A stretch of 64,000 nt of DNA from Ahniella affigens (GCF_003015185.1 NZ_CP027860.1:186001-250000), one strand, 5' to 3'; shown: positions 41,371 through 50,273, counted from the stretch's first letter. Program-made: numbers and translations. The notes: generated by a model from the sequence alone, not told the origin.

Positions 41371-42825
41371 TCACCGCGACAACTCAATCGCAGCGCGGGT
41401 CAGAACGCGGTCGCCCGCGACGACGTATATGAGTTCATGCGGTCCGGTCGCATCCGGGAGCTGGAACCCGCAGTCGCCTGTTTCCGGTAGATAGCAGTAT
41501 GCAAGATAAGCGTCAGCGCCAGCACCGGGCGGCACGATGGCGATGAACGAGCCGCCACTCGGATTGCGTGGCCCTTCGAAGGCGATGCGAATGACTGAGC
41601 CGGCCTGCGCGCTGCTCGGTGCTGACAAGAAGCGGCCACGTGCTGGCGTGACCCGAATATCCTGGCGACCAATCACTTCCTCGCCTTCCTTCAGCACGTA
41701 TCGGAGTTCATAGTCGCCGGGTTCATCCGGAGCCACAATCCGGGCCGTGGTCTTACCCGAGGCATCGGGGCGAACCCAGGAGCTGCCGACATAGGCACTT
41801 GCCGCCGATCCCTTCTTCGCAAAACCAATCCAATGATCATCGGCAAACGGGCCCTCCGCCGTGACCGTGATGGTGTCGCTGGCCATGGCGTCGCTCGGGC
41901 CACGTACTACGCTGGTGGCTTCGGTGATGGTGACCAATTGCTCAGCCAGCACTGCCTTCTGCCGTTCCGGACTGACATACCGGATGACGTAGCGGCCCGG
42001 CACGGACGGTGCACGCAGGCGCGCGTCGCCGGTCTTGCTCGAGACGCGCTGCCAGCTGCCAGATTCGGCGACATAGGCGAGCGGATCAGCGCCTGCTGGT
42101 GCAAAGCCGACCCAATCCTCAGTCGTGCCTGGGCCATCAAAGCGCAAGACATAGTCGCTTGCTGCGACTGCTGTGGTCGCACCCGCGATGGTGGCGTTGG
42201 CAGGTGGCGGTGGTGCGGTGTTCTGACTCAAAGTCGCGAGGCTTCGGCTCAGCTCGCCCGCATCGCGGGCATTCAAATAGCGGCCGCCCGTCGCCTCAGC
42301 CATGCACCGCAGTTGCGCCTGGTGTTCGGGATTCGGCACATCGAATCCGATGATGTGGGCCGTGAAGTCGACTCCCGACTGTTCCAGTTGTCGTGCCACG
42401 GCACATGGATCCGCTGTGCACGTTTCCTCGCCATCACTCACCAGAATCACCGTCGCCTTTTGTTCGTTGGCACGCAGCACCAATGCGGCCTGCTTGAGCG
42501 ACTCGGCAATCGGCGTCATGCCTCTCGGATTTAGCCCGTTGACGACGCCCAGAAAATGCGTGGCATCGACTGGCCCGACCGGAATCAGGGTTTCGATATC
42601 GGCGCAATCGCCTTTGCGTCGGTGCCCGTAGGCGATCAGCCCGAGCTGGTCAGACTTCGGAAAACTCTGAACCATGTTGGCGACCGCGGTCCGCGCCAAT
42701 TCGATCTTGGCTTGGCCATTGATCTGACCCCACATGGAGCCGGAAGCATCCAAAACGAGGAGTCGGTCTTCGGAACAGACGGGCATCGCCATGCCGGCCA
42801 AAAACAAAGCACTGAGTGTGCGCAT
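41371..42825 (-). CDS. exported vWA-domain protein with Ig-like repeats
   Basis: A 484-aa exported protein. A signal peptide (about 1-18) is followed by a von Willebrand A domain with a complete MIDAS metal site: LDASGSM (Asp 26, Ser 28, Ser 30), a Thr in GMTPIAESL, and SDGEE. After about residue 195 come three similar beta domains of about 90 residues, each with the pattern W-x-GFA or FIAI, then YVAESGSW or YVGSSW, then PGxYxxRYV. They probably bind ligand at the surface. ATG at 42825 has AAGGA at a good distance and is preferred over ATG two codons upstream. It follows the beta-helix gene with an 8-bp gap, so the two are probably co-transcribed. Confidence 0.87.
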   Translation of the reverse strand: MRTLSALFLAGMAMPVCSEDRLLVLDASGSMWGQINGQAKIELARTAVANMVQSFPKSDQLGLIAYGHRRKGDCADIETLIPVGPVDATHFLGVVNGLNPRGMTPIAESLKQAALVLRANEQKATVILVSDGEETCTADPCAVARQLEQSGVDFTAHIIGFDVPNPEHQAQLRCMAEATGGRYLNARDAGELSRSLATLSQNTAPPPPANATIAGATTAVAASDYVLRFDGPGTTEDWVGFAPAGADPLAYVAESGSWQRVSSKTGDARLRAPSVPGRYVIRYVSPERQKAVLAEQLVTITEATSVVRGPSDAMASDTITVTAEGPFADDHWIGFAKKGSAASAYVGSSWVRPDASGKTTARIVAPDEPGDYELRYVLKEGEEVIGRQDIRVTPARGRFLSAPSSAQAGSVIRIAFEGPRNPSGGSFIAIVPPGAGADAYLAYCYLPETGDCGFQLPDATGPHELIYVVAGDRVLTRAAIELSR

Positions 42826-42833
42826 AAGCATCC

Positions 42834-44297
42834 TTAAGGGATCGAGATTGTTTCAAAGCCATCGCGAAACACGCGCGGACTGGCGTGCTCCAGCGCGCCG
42901 GGGTCGCATCGCGTCGCACCGTCGGCGTTGCCGTCGAGCGATCGCGGTGTGCCCCGGGCATCGGTGACTAAGCAGTGCTCAGGCAGATCACTGCCGCGGT
43001 CTAAAATGCGAAGATCATCGGCGTACACCAGCACGCCGATCCGCTGGGATTCGTCGCGAATGGGCAAGGGATCCGAGCCGAGGAGTTGATCATCGGCGAG
43101 TTCCAGCCCTGTACACGGTGCTACCAATACGTTGCCAGCGCCGACCAGATTGGTGCGGTCGATGCCGATCGTCTGGCAGGCGCTGGTTCCCGTGCTCCGG
43201 CCCAGAATATTGTTGCTGAATTGCCGGACATCCGAGGACTCCAGGCGCAGCTGGCTACCCGATGTGGCGAGGCCCGCGTCGAAACTGTTATGCCAGAACC
43301 GGACTTGTCCGCCGATGACGGACACCTGCCCGCCCTCGACCGCTTCGTTGCCCTGAAAGCTATTGTTGCGGAGTGCCAGCGTGATGCCGGTACCCACCAT
43401 TCGAATATGGGCGGCACTACCCAGTAGCGCCATATTCTCGCGGAACCAGTTGTTCTCAAGCGTCACTTCTGCATTCGAATCCGCCGATACATACACGGCA
43501 CCGCCCCAACCCAGATTCGCCGCATCCGGCGTGGCGAGGTTGAAGCGAAACCGGTTGCCGCGAATGGTCACTGCACCGCTCTCCGGCGCACCAAGTGACA
43601 GCGCGCCCCCAAAGCCGCCGCGGGTTCCGCCCTGCGCGAGCGCCTGGCTGTTGTCAAACGTACTGTCCTCGATCAGGATGTTACCGCTTGCCGCGATGGC
43701 ACCACCCCGAGGTTGCTCGCTGCCGGCATCATTCGAGACGGCGGCGTTCAACTGAAAGACGGAATTGCGGATCGTGACCGAGCCAGAACCGCTGAGCCAT
43801 TGAATCGCGCCGCCACTCGCGATCAACAAAGAGCGCGCCGCGCAGTTCTCAAACCGCGCGTTTTCCACTAACAGATTGCTGCCCGTCCCGTTGTATCGAA
43901 TGCAACCACCATTGCCCGCTGTGGTGTTGACGGCTGGGGCCCAACCATCCATGAGTTGCAGATTCCGGATCGTCAGGGGCTGTGACGTGAGGAGTAGCGG
44001 AAACTGTTCGTTGCCGCTGAGCTGCGCAAACCGGTCGCCACCATCGATAATCGTCGCTTGGCCCAGACTCGGTAGTGTCGAGGCCAGCACGATCCGTCCG
44101 CCGATCGGGTAGGGCGATTCGAACCGAATCGTGTGCGGTGGGTTCGCCGTGCTGTTTGCGGCGAACATCGCCTCGCGCAGCGTCCCGGCTCCGGAATCCA
44201 GGCGCGACGTGACGACAAACTCGGCGGCCGGGGCCGCCCTCCAGGCCGAGAGGCCGGAAAGCAGGAACAAACAAGCTAAAAGACGTTGGGTGCGCAT
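42834..44297 (-). CDS. secreted right-handed beta-helix protein with DGFE tail
   Basis: A 487-aa secreted protein. A signal peptide (1-25) ends near APAA. Residues about 30-430 form beta-helix coils rich in G-G-A-I and N-S-x-F (for example VTIRNSVFQLNAAVSN and GGAVYVSADSNAEVTLENNW), as in parallel beta-helix and choice-of-anchor Q proteins; GATRCDPGALEH near the end fits the latter. The last residues are VFRDGFETISIP. Probable role: surface or extracellular polysaccharide binding or lysis; no catalytic residues are clear. ATG at 44297 starts the signal peptide. It is upstream of the vWA gene on the same strand, and divergent from sigma gene 3. Confidence 0.85.
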   Translation of the reverse strand: MRTQRLLACLFLLSGLSAWRAAPAAEFVVTSRLDSGAGTLREAMFAANSTANPPHTIRFESPYPIGGRIVLASTLPSLGQATIIDGGDRFAQLSGNEQFPLLLTSQPLTIRNLQLMDGWAPAVNTTAGNGGCIRYNGTGSNLLVENARFENCAARSLLIASGGAIQWLSGSGSVTIRNSVFQLNAAVSNDAGSEQPRGGAIAASGNILIEDSTFDNSQALAQGGTRGGFGGALSLGAPESGAVTIRGNRFRFNLATPDAANLGWGGAVYVSADSNAEVTLENNWFRENMALLGSAAHIRMVGTGITLALRNNSFQGNEAVEGGQVSVIGGQVRFWHNSFDAGLATSGSQLRLESSDVRQFSNNILGRSTGTSACQTIGIDRTNLVGAGNVLVAPCTGLELADDQLLGSDPLPIRDESQRIGVLVYADDLRILDRGSDLPEHCLVTDARGTPRSLDGNADGATRCDPGALEHASPRVFRDGFETISIP

Positions 44298-44365
44298 GCA
44301 CAGTCTCCGATGGAATACCGCACATACGATCGAGCAAGGCAAATCCGGCCAGCCGTCTCGGAAGG

Positions 44366-44514
44366 GTCTGAATAAGTCCATCCTGGACTTTCAGACCCGC
44401 ACTGAGTCCGGCACCTGTCCGGACTCAGTGCCCCAGAATCAAGCACTAGCGTGCTTGATTCTGGACGGGCCATCCATGGCCCGCATCGCCTCTGAACTTG
44501 TTCAGAGGCTCCTT
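44366..44514 (+). repeat. repeat family C, single full unit
   Basis: It contains the hairpins GTCTGAA/TTCAGAC, CACTGAGTCCGG/CCGGACTCAGTG, CCAGAATCAA/TTGATTCTGG, GGGCCATCCATGGCCC and CCTCTGAAC/GTTCAGAGG, in the same order as the third unit of the array at 27737-28140 and nearly identical to it over its full length. It takes up almost half of the 357-bp space between the beta-helix gene and sigma gene 3, so it sits amid their divergent promoters. Nothing else is recognised in that space. Confidence 0.88.
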
Positions 44515-44654
44515 CAAGATTCCTTGATCGGCTCGCGGACCGACCGCCTTAGCAACGGGACTTGGCGTTGTTTCTCCGACCCCCGGGTTGCATTCACAAG
44601 GCGGCGCGCCATGGCCTGCTAGAGTTCGAAACTTGGCCCTCAGAACGCAAACGG

Positions 44655-45230
44655 ATGACCGATTCGCTCTTGACCATCGATCCTGAATCGCCCGAGCACG
44701 CGGAGACGGTGGAGGCCTTGCAGCGTGCCTTGGAGCCAGAGCTCAGCGCCCGATTCGAAGCACACTACGCTGAGTTGAAGCGAGTGGCCCGGGCCGAACG
44801 CAGGCGCAATATGGGCATGACGCAGTCACTCAATACCACCGCCCTGGTCAACGAGCTCTACCTGAAACTGCTGCATGCCGGAGCAATGGTGCCAGCAGGT
44901 AAGCATTTCTTTGCCTTGTCTGCGCTTGCAGTGCGCCGGATTCTGGTAGATCGGGCTAGGCACCGATTGCATGTTCGTGGACATGCCAATGCGATGTTGG
45001 CTGAAGCTGACGCCGATTGCGACGATGCGACGCTACTCGAAGTCCATGATGCCGTGGACCAGTTGCGTCGCGTCAATCCCCGGTTGGCAGCGGTAGTGAC
45101 CTGCCGCTGGTTTGCGGGCTATTCCGAACCGGAGACCGCCGCTGCGCTCGCCATTGCCGAACGTACAGTTCGCCGGGATTGGGAGCGCGCGCGCATCTGG
45201 CTGCATGCGGCACTCGGGGCTGCGCCATGA
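44655..45230 (+). CDS. ECF-type sigma factor of sigma/kinase pair 3
   Basis: A 191-aa sigma factor, closer to the TIGR02999-type subgroup than the other two. Region 2 has HYAELKRVARAERRRNMGMT, LNTTALVNELYLKLLHAG, FFALSALAVRRILVDRARHR; region 4 has VVTCRWFAGYSEPETAAALA and ERTVRRDWERARIWLHAAL. ATG at 44655 is chosen on comparison with family starts. The stop overlaps the kinase ATG (ATGA). It diverges from the beta-helix gene across 357 bp that contain repeat family C. Partnership with the adjacent kinase is inferred from the overlap and the known pattern of kinase-linked ECF sigmas. Confidence 0.88.
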   Translation: MTDSLLTIDPESPEHAETVEALQRALEPELSARFEAHYAELKRVARAERRRNMGMTQSLNTTALVNELYLKLLHAGAMVPAGKHFFALSALAVRRILVDRARHRLHVRGHANAMLAEADADCDDATLLEVHDAVDQLRRVNPRLAAVVTCRWFAGYSEPETAAALAIAERTVRRDWERARIWLHAALGAAP

Positions 45231-47905
45231 CCATCGCCGCGCTGTTTCCAGCACTCAATACTGAGCAGTTGGCCGAACTGGATGCGCTGCTTGAGCGTGC
45301 CCTGGATCTCGACCCGGGAGCGAGATCAGCTTGGTTGGATTCGCTGCGCGAGCAGCAGTCGCCCCTTGTGGCGCCTCTGTCCCGATTGCTGCACACGGCC
45401 GTTGGTTCGTTTCTCGCCTTGCCTGACGCAACACTTGGCGAACGCGATGTCGAATCCAATCAGCTGCCGCCTGGAACGCGTATCGGTCCATGGCAGATTA
45501 TTGAGTTTGCCGCTGCGGGTGGCAGTGCCGATGTGTACCGTGGCGTGCGCGCCGACGGTGCGTTTGAGCGGCAGGTTGCAATCAAGGTTCTCCGTACCGA
45601 TAGCTTGCGCTTGGGCGAACACTTTGCGCGTGAGCAGCGGTTGCTCGCCAAACTGGAGCACCCCCGGATTGCGAGCGTTCTTGATGCGGGTCGCAGCGAC
45701 GGGGTGGGGGCGTGGTTTGTCATGCCTTGGATCGAGGGCTATGACCTTGCCCAGTTTGTGGCCGAAGGGCCTGACTGGCGCACGCGGCTTTCGGTGTTTC
45801 TCGCGATTGCCGACGCGGTGCAGTTTGCGCACCAACGACTCGTTGTTCATCGAGATCTGAAGCCCGCGAATGTGCGCGTTGGCAAAGACGGCACGGTCAT
45901 GCTGCTCGACTTTGGCATCGCGATGCTGCTCGACACGCCCGATGTGAGCCAAACGCCGTCGCGCACGAACATGGCATTCACGCCGGCCTATGCAAGCCCG
46001 GAACAGCTCCGCGGCGACGCGTTGGGCGTGCAGACCGATATCCATGCGCTTGGGTTGCTGTTGTTTGAACTTGCGGCCGCGCGCACGGCCTATCCGGAAG
46101 CACGCGTGAGTCTGGCCGAGGCCGTGCGGGTCATTTGTCATGGTGCCGTGCCGACGTTGACTTGGGACGCCCGCATGCCGCATCCCGGTCGCTTGCAGTT
46201 GCGCGATTTGGACGCGATCGTTGCCAAAGCGCTGGCTAAGGAACCGTCGAATCGATACGCCACTGTTGCGGAGTTCGCCAGCGATGTGCGTGCGTTGGTC
46301 GCCGGTCGTTCCGTCAGTGTGCGCGGACGCAGTGCGCTGGATGCGCTTCTTGCCACGGTGCGTCGGTATCCACTCGTCAGCGCATTGAGCTTGGCGCTGT
46401 TGGTGGCCGCGAGTGCCGGCACTGCTACCTACATCAAACAGAACCAGCAGATTGCCGCCGAGCGTGCCGAAGCCCTGGCGGAGGTCGCCCGACTGGAAGC
46501 GCTGCGCGAACACTTCAATTTGATACTGCGCGAAGGCGTGGCCGAGCAGGGTATGGGCGCGCGCGCCGCGCTGGACGAGAGCGTGGCAAGACTGGATGCG
46601 TCGTTTGCTGGGCAACCCGCCATGCAAGCCAGATTGCTGCTGAGCCTTGGCGAGATCTATCTCGCGGCTGGAGACCACGCCGCTTGTTTAAGTGTGTTGT
46701 CGCGTTTCGAGGCGATGCCTGACTTGCTGCAGCACCTCACGGCGCGGCAACAGTCGGAGCGGTTTCTGACTCAGGTCACCGCGGCACTGCGCCTGGGTCA
46801 GCTGGACGCCGCGACGGCCATGCTGGCGGAATGGGCCAAACTCCTGCCAACGGGTACCTCGCCCGCATTACAGGCAGAACATACGATCGCCAAGGCCACG
46901 CTGCGTCGGTTACAGGGAGAGCCCGGGCCAGCGCTCGAGGCGCAGACTCAGGCAGTCGCGGCGCTGGATGTCGCGGCCGACGCCACCATGCTGGCCCGCG
47001 GTATTGCGCATGCGAATCTCGGGACATCCGAGTTGCAGGCCGGACAATTTGCGCCCGCGCGCATGCAGTTTGAGCGGGCAATCGCGATCTGGGAATCGGC
47101 CGGGCTTGGTTTGAACTGGAATGCCTTGACCGCGCGTACCAATCTCGCGCATCTGGCCTTGCTGCAAGGTGACGAGCGTACGGCGCTGGCGCAATATCAG
47201 GACCTTGAACAGCGGCTGCGGGCACGTGGTGATCGCAGTGCCGCGTTTGCAGCGCTGATCAATGGCAAGGCGAGAGCCTTGCTCGCAACCGGCGAGATTG
47301 CCGCTGCAGCAGCATTAGCCGATGAAGCACTGGCCATTTTGTCGGCGCGCAGCGGGAGCCAGGGTTTGGACCGACTGGGCGTGTTGCTCTCGCGCATTGA
47401 CATCGCGCTGGCGAACCAAGAGGACCCAAGTGTTTGGCTGCAGGATGTGCGCCAACAATTGGCGCCGCTGCCGCCGCAGCACCCGTTTCACGCCCGACTG
47501 GCGTTGGCTGAGGCTAGTCTGTTGCAGAACGCAGGGCGGCATCAGGAGGCGAGTGTTGCGCTCGCTGCTGTGTTTCCAACGTTGCTGTCGGCACCTGCGA
47601 CGATTCGCCCCTCAGCGGTCCGCGCTGCGATCCATTGGGCCGCGTCAGCACGAGCGATGGGCAAACCGGAGTCCGCCGAAGCCGCACTGAACGCAGCTGC
47701 CGACGCAATCGCCGCCATGCAGCCCGAGACTGGTTTGGATCGCGTCGAGCTTGACCTATGGCGGGATTGTCTTCGCGGCAACTGGGATGGCGCGAAGGCG
47801 TCTGCGTATCGGACGCGGGCCGGACAGGGCAATCCGCGGTGGGTGCACATTGAGCAAGCTTGCGCGCCGCGTATCGAGGCACAACCCTTGCGCGCTTCGG
47901 AATAG
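45227..47905 (+). CDS. membrane Ser/Thr protein kinase with TPR sensor domain, pair 3
   Basis: An 892-aa protein with the same plan as kinases 1 and 2. The kinase domain spans about 86-360 with AVK-type lysine at 120 (VAIKVLR), catalytic HRDLKPAN (208-215) and DFG (228-230). Here the HRD arginine is kept, but the glycine loop is degenerate (FAAAGGSADVY, with alanine for the first and third glycine). A membrane helix at about 382-402 is followed by some 490 residues of TPR-like repeats. ATG at 45227 overlaps the sigma stop. Its 3' end is 14 bp from the convergent metalloprotease gene. Activity is likely but the altered P-loop deserves a check. Confidence 0.88.
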   Translation: MTIAALFPALNTEQLAELDALLERALDLDPGARSAWLDSLREQQSPLVAPLSRLLHTAVGSFLALPDATLGERDVESNQLPPGTRIGPWQIIEFAAAGGSADVYRGVRADGAFERQVAIKVLRTDSLRLGEHFAREQRLLAKLEHPRIASVLDAGRSDGVGAWFVMPWIEGYDLAQFVAEGPDWRTRLSVFLAIADAVQFAHQRLVVHRDLKPANVRVGKDGTVMLLDFGIAMLLDTPDVSQTPSRTNMAFTPAYASPEQLRGDALGVQTDIHALGLLLFELAAARTAYPEARVSLAEAVRVICHGAVPTLTWDARMPHPGRLQLRDLDAIVAKALAKEPSNRYATVAEFASDVRALVAGRSVSVRGRSALDALLATVRRYPLVSALSLALLVAASAGTATYIKQNQQIAAERAEALAEVARLEALREHFNLILREGVAEQGMGARAALDESVARLDASFAGQPAMQARLLLSLGEIYLAAGDHAACLSVLSRFEAMPDLLQHLTARQQSERFLTQVTAALRLGQLDAATAMLAEWAKLLPTGTSPALQAEHTIAKATLRRLQGEPGPALEAQTQAVAALDVAADATMLARGIAHANLGTSELQAGQFAPARMQFERAIAIWESAGLGLNWNALTARTNLAHLALLQGDERTALAQYQDLEQRLRARGDRSAAFAALINGKARALLATGEIAAAAALADEALAILSARSGSQGLDRLGVLLSRIDIALANQEDPSVWLQDVRQQLAPLPPQHPFHARLALAEASLLQNAGRHQEASVALAAVFPTLLSAPATIRPSAVRAAIHWAASARAMGKPESAEAALNAAADAIAAMQPETGLDRVELDLWRDCLRGNWDGAKASAYRTRAGQGNPRWVHIEQACAPRIEAQPLRASE

Positions 47906-47919
47906 GAGTGCTGCGCGGA

Positions 47920-49959
47920 TCATTCAAACCCGTCAATGAAGATGCGGTTGTCGTCGTCCAGAATCGTGCCGCTACCCTGGGCATCGCTGATCGTCGCATT
48001 GACTGGGCTAGTCAGATTCAGCAGTACGGTTTCGTCGGGCTCGCCGGTCGTGTCGCCGTTGATGGTGACGTTGACCGTGGCGGTGAGCTGGCCAATCGGG
48101 ATGTTCGCACTGCCACTCGTTGCGACATAGTCGTTGTTGGCCGTCGTCGCAGTCCCGTTCGCGGTCGCGTAGGCCACCGATACCGCCTGTGCGCTCGTGG
48201 CACTCAGTGTGATGGTGAACGTCAAATTGCGAGTTCCTGATTGGCCTTCCAGAACGCTCGGATCATTGACCGACAGCGTCGGCGCCACATCATCGTTCTG
48301 GATCGTGCCGACGCCCGTGCCATCGGCCAGCGTATAGCCGCTGCTCGGGTTGCTCAGGACTAGATTAAACGTCTCGTTCGGCTCGACGGCGGTATCGCCC
48401 TGGATGACCACATTGACGGTCTTGCTGGCCTCGCCATTCGCAAAGTTCTGCACCGAGCCGGTCAACGCGGTGTAGTCCGAGCCAGATGTCGCGGTCACAT
48501 TTTGCGTATCAACTTGGACACTGGCGGTGCCGCTGCTGTTACTTCGAGTGATGGTAAAGCCAAGATTGGTGGTACCGGCATTGCCCTCGCTGAGGGCGAC
48601 GTCGTTGACACTAAACGTGCCGCCACCTCCGACCAATGGGAAGCAACCACTCGTGACATTGTTGTTCTTGACGATGGTCAGGTTGGTGCGATGAATGTCG
48701 GCGAAGACATTCGATGCCGCGCAGCCGTTCAGAAGGTGACAGTAGCTCATCAACGTGCCGCGAACGTTGGTAACGCCGTTCACCGTGCTGGCCGCCGGGC
48801 AACTGGTCGCGCCGCCATAGCAGCCAAAACTGGATTCCCCATTGAAACACGCATCGATCGTGTTGCTGCTCACCGGTTCCGCACCACTGGTGCGATCGGT
48901 GCAATGCGTGTGATTGGCGCCGAAGTTATGGCCCAGTTCGTGCGCGACGACGCCGACGTCCGATGCAGCGGTTTGTTGGGAGAACAGAAAGACGTTCGTG
49001 AAACTGTAGTGTCCGCCAAAGCCGTTGGTTTGCGTGCACATATTGCTCGCGCCAGTGAGCCAGGCGATGCCCGCAGCGCAGTTCGCGTTATCACTCTTTC
49101 CAGACAACATCATCGCGAAGGCCCGAGCCACGCCGCCGCGATTGTTCTGCCAGAATGTCCCGAATTCGTTCAGGTGCGACTGCGTCGCCGTGCAACCACC
49201 TGGGTCGATCGCGTAAGGGTCGGGCGTTCCCGCCGGCCAGAGGGTGGTGTTGCCCTGCAGCAGTGTCAGGTCCAGATCGCGCTGATAGATCACGTTCATT
49301 GCCGCAAACAACGCGGCGAGATAGGTTGTCGCCGCAGTCTGATTGCCACCGAATTTCGCGGCGAGAAACTCGTTGTCAGTCTCGACGGCGATGGTGGCCG
49401 TATGCGTGCCACCTTCAGGCGTTGCAATCTGCCGGAGTTCCTTCGGATCGAGCGGCAGTTGCTTCGCCGGGTCGGCGAGCAGACCATCGGCGCAGGACCA
49501 ATGCCGCGTGGTGCCGTCTTTACCTACCTTCGGTACGCGCTCGATCAAGACCGCGCCAGACTTTGCTTGCCGGCTTCCCGCCAGGGCGAACTCGCCGTCC
49601 GCCGACACTTGGTAACCCTGCCACGACCCGCCATCGGGCGCTACGGAGAGGCTCAGGCGCATGCCGGATTTGGAATCGCTGCCGACGAAGTGCAGCCAAG
49701 GCGAGCGCGGCAGTATTTCCGGGCCATCTGGGCGCATCAATTCGATCCTGGCGCCCGGGGCATACACGTCGATTCGTTGCAATGAGACGGATCGTCCCGC
49801 GGACTTGTCTGATTCAGCGACGTCGATCGCGAGGGATTCGCCGACGTCCGTGGCTTTCATTGCGCGCCATTGCGCCGGGCTGACGGTGATGTCCTGGCCG
49901 TGAGCGTTTGACGCCCCGACAAGTATTGAGACCAGCAATAAGTATGTGGCATGACGCAT
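47920..49959 (-). CDS. secreted reprolysin-like zinc metalloprotease with Calx-beta domains and DGFE tail
   Basis: A 679-aa secreted metzincin. A signal peptide (about 1-21) and a propeptide-like region precede the catalytic domain with HELGHNFGANH (340-350), the three-histidine zinc motif, and TLMSYCH as the Met-turn. Two Calx-beta domains follow (FSVNDVALSEGNAGTTN and LSVNDPSVLEGQSGTRN). The C terminus is DDDNRIFIDGFE. Several cysteines in the catalytic domain probably form disulfides, which fits the DsbC-like protein in the window. ATG at 49959 has GGGAGGAAA just upstream. It should degrade extracellular protein. It is convergent with kinase gene 3. Confidence 0.91.
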   Translation of the reverse strand: MRHATYLLLVSILVGASNAHGQDITVSPAQWRAMKATDVGESLAIDVAESDKSAGRSVSLQRIDVYAPGARIELMRPDGPEILPRSPWLHFVGSDSKSGMRLSLSVAPDGGSWQGYQVSADGEFALAGSRQAKSGAVLIERVPKVGKDGTTRHWSCADGLLADPAKQLPLDPKELRQIATPEGGTHTATIAVETDNEFLAAKFGGNQTAATTYLAALFAAMNVIYQRDLDLTLLQGNTTLWPAGTPDPYAIDPGGCTATQSHLNEFGTFWQNNRGGVARAFAMMLSGKSDNANCAAGIAWLTGASNMCTQTNGFGGHYSFTNVFLFSQQTAASDVGVVAHELGHNFGANHTHCTDRTSGAEPVSSNTIDACFNGESSFGCYGGATSCPAASTVNGVTNVRGTLMSYCHLLNGCAASNVFADIHRTNLTIVKNNNVTSGCFPLVGGGGTFSVNDVALSEGNAGTTNLGFTITRSNSSGTASVQVDTQNVTATSGSDYTALTGSVQNFANGEASKTVNVVIQGDTAVEPNETFNLVLSNPSSGYTLADGTGVGTIQNDDVAPTLSVNDPSVLEGQSGTRNLTFTITLSATSAQAVSVAYATANGTATTANNDYVATSGSANIPIGQLTATVNVTINGDTTGEPDETVLLNLTSPVNATISDAQGSGTILDDDNRIFIDGFE

Positions 49960-50273
49960 GATTTCCTCCCGGCTATTTCGGCCCGTGCGGTTCCTCGCCA
50001 ATGTGCTGCATAGGATAAGCCGGGTCCGTGCAAGATAGATGAAGACGCTCGGGAAAAGCGCTCAGCGGTGCACGCTTTAGCACCTGGCGGGTCTTGATGC
50101 CGACGGGTTCGCCATCGCATGTAGTCCGCAAGGCTCATGGCGTCCAATGCCGTCGTAGGCCTTGTCGACGCCGCGCTACCTATGCTCGACGCTCGGCGTG
50201 ACCTTGTCACCGACGCGCTGATCCGGGAGCATGTTGTTCTCCCGGCGTGGTCGCAAGTTTGGTTGCAGTGCGT
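49960..50273. other. 314-bp divergent intergenic region
   Basis: It separates the metalloprotease gene from the ROK-kinase gene. A hairpin, CCGGGAG/CTCCCGG, lies at 50223-50245, about 30 bp before the ROK start. No RNA gene or known operator is recognised. Long reading frames cross it on both strands but are shadows of the flanking genes. Confidence 0.5.

Noticed and set aside
45326-46678. 450-codon minus-strand open frame
   Set aside because: Antisense to the clear kinase domain of pair 3; translation is Arg/His/Gln-rich and lacks motifs.
48502-49785. 427-codon plus-strand open frame
   Set aside because: Antisense to the catalytic part of the metalloprotease, which has an intact zinc motif and signal peptide.
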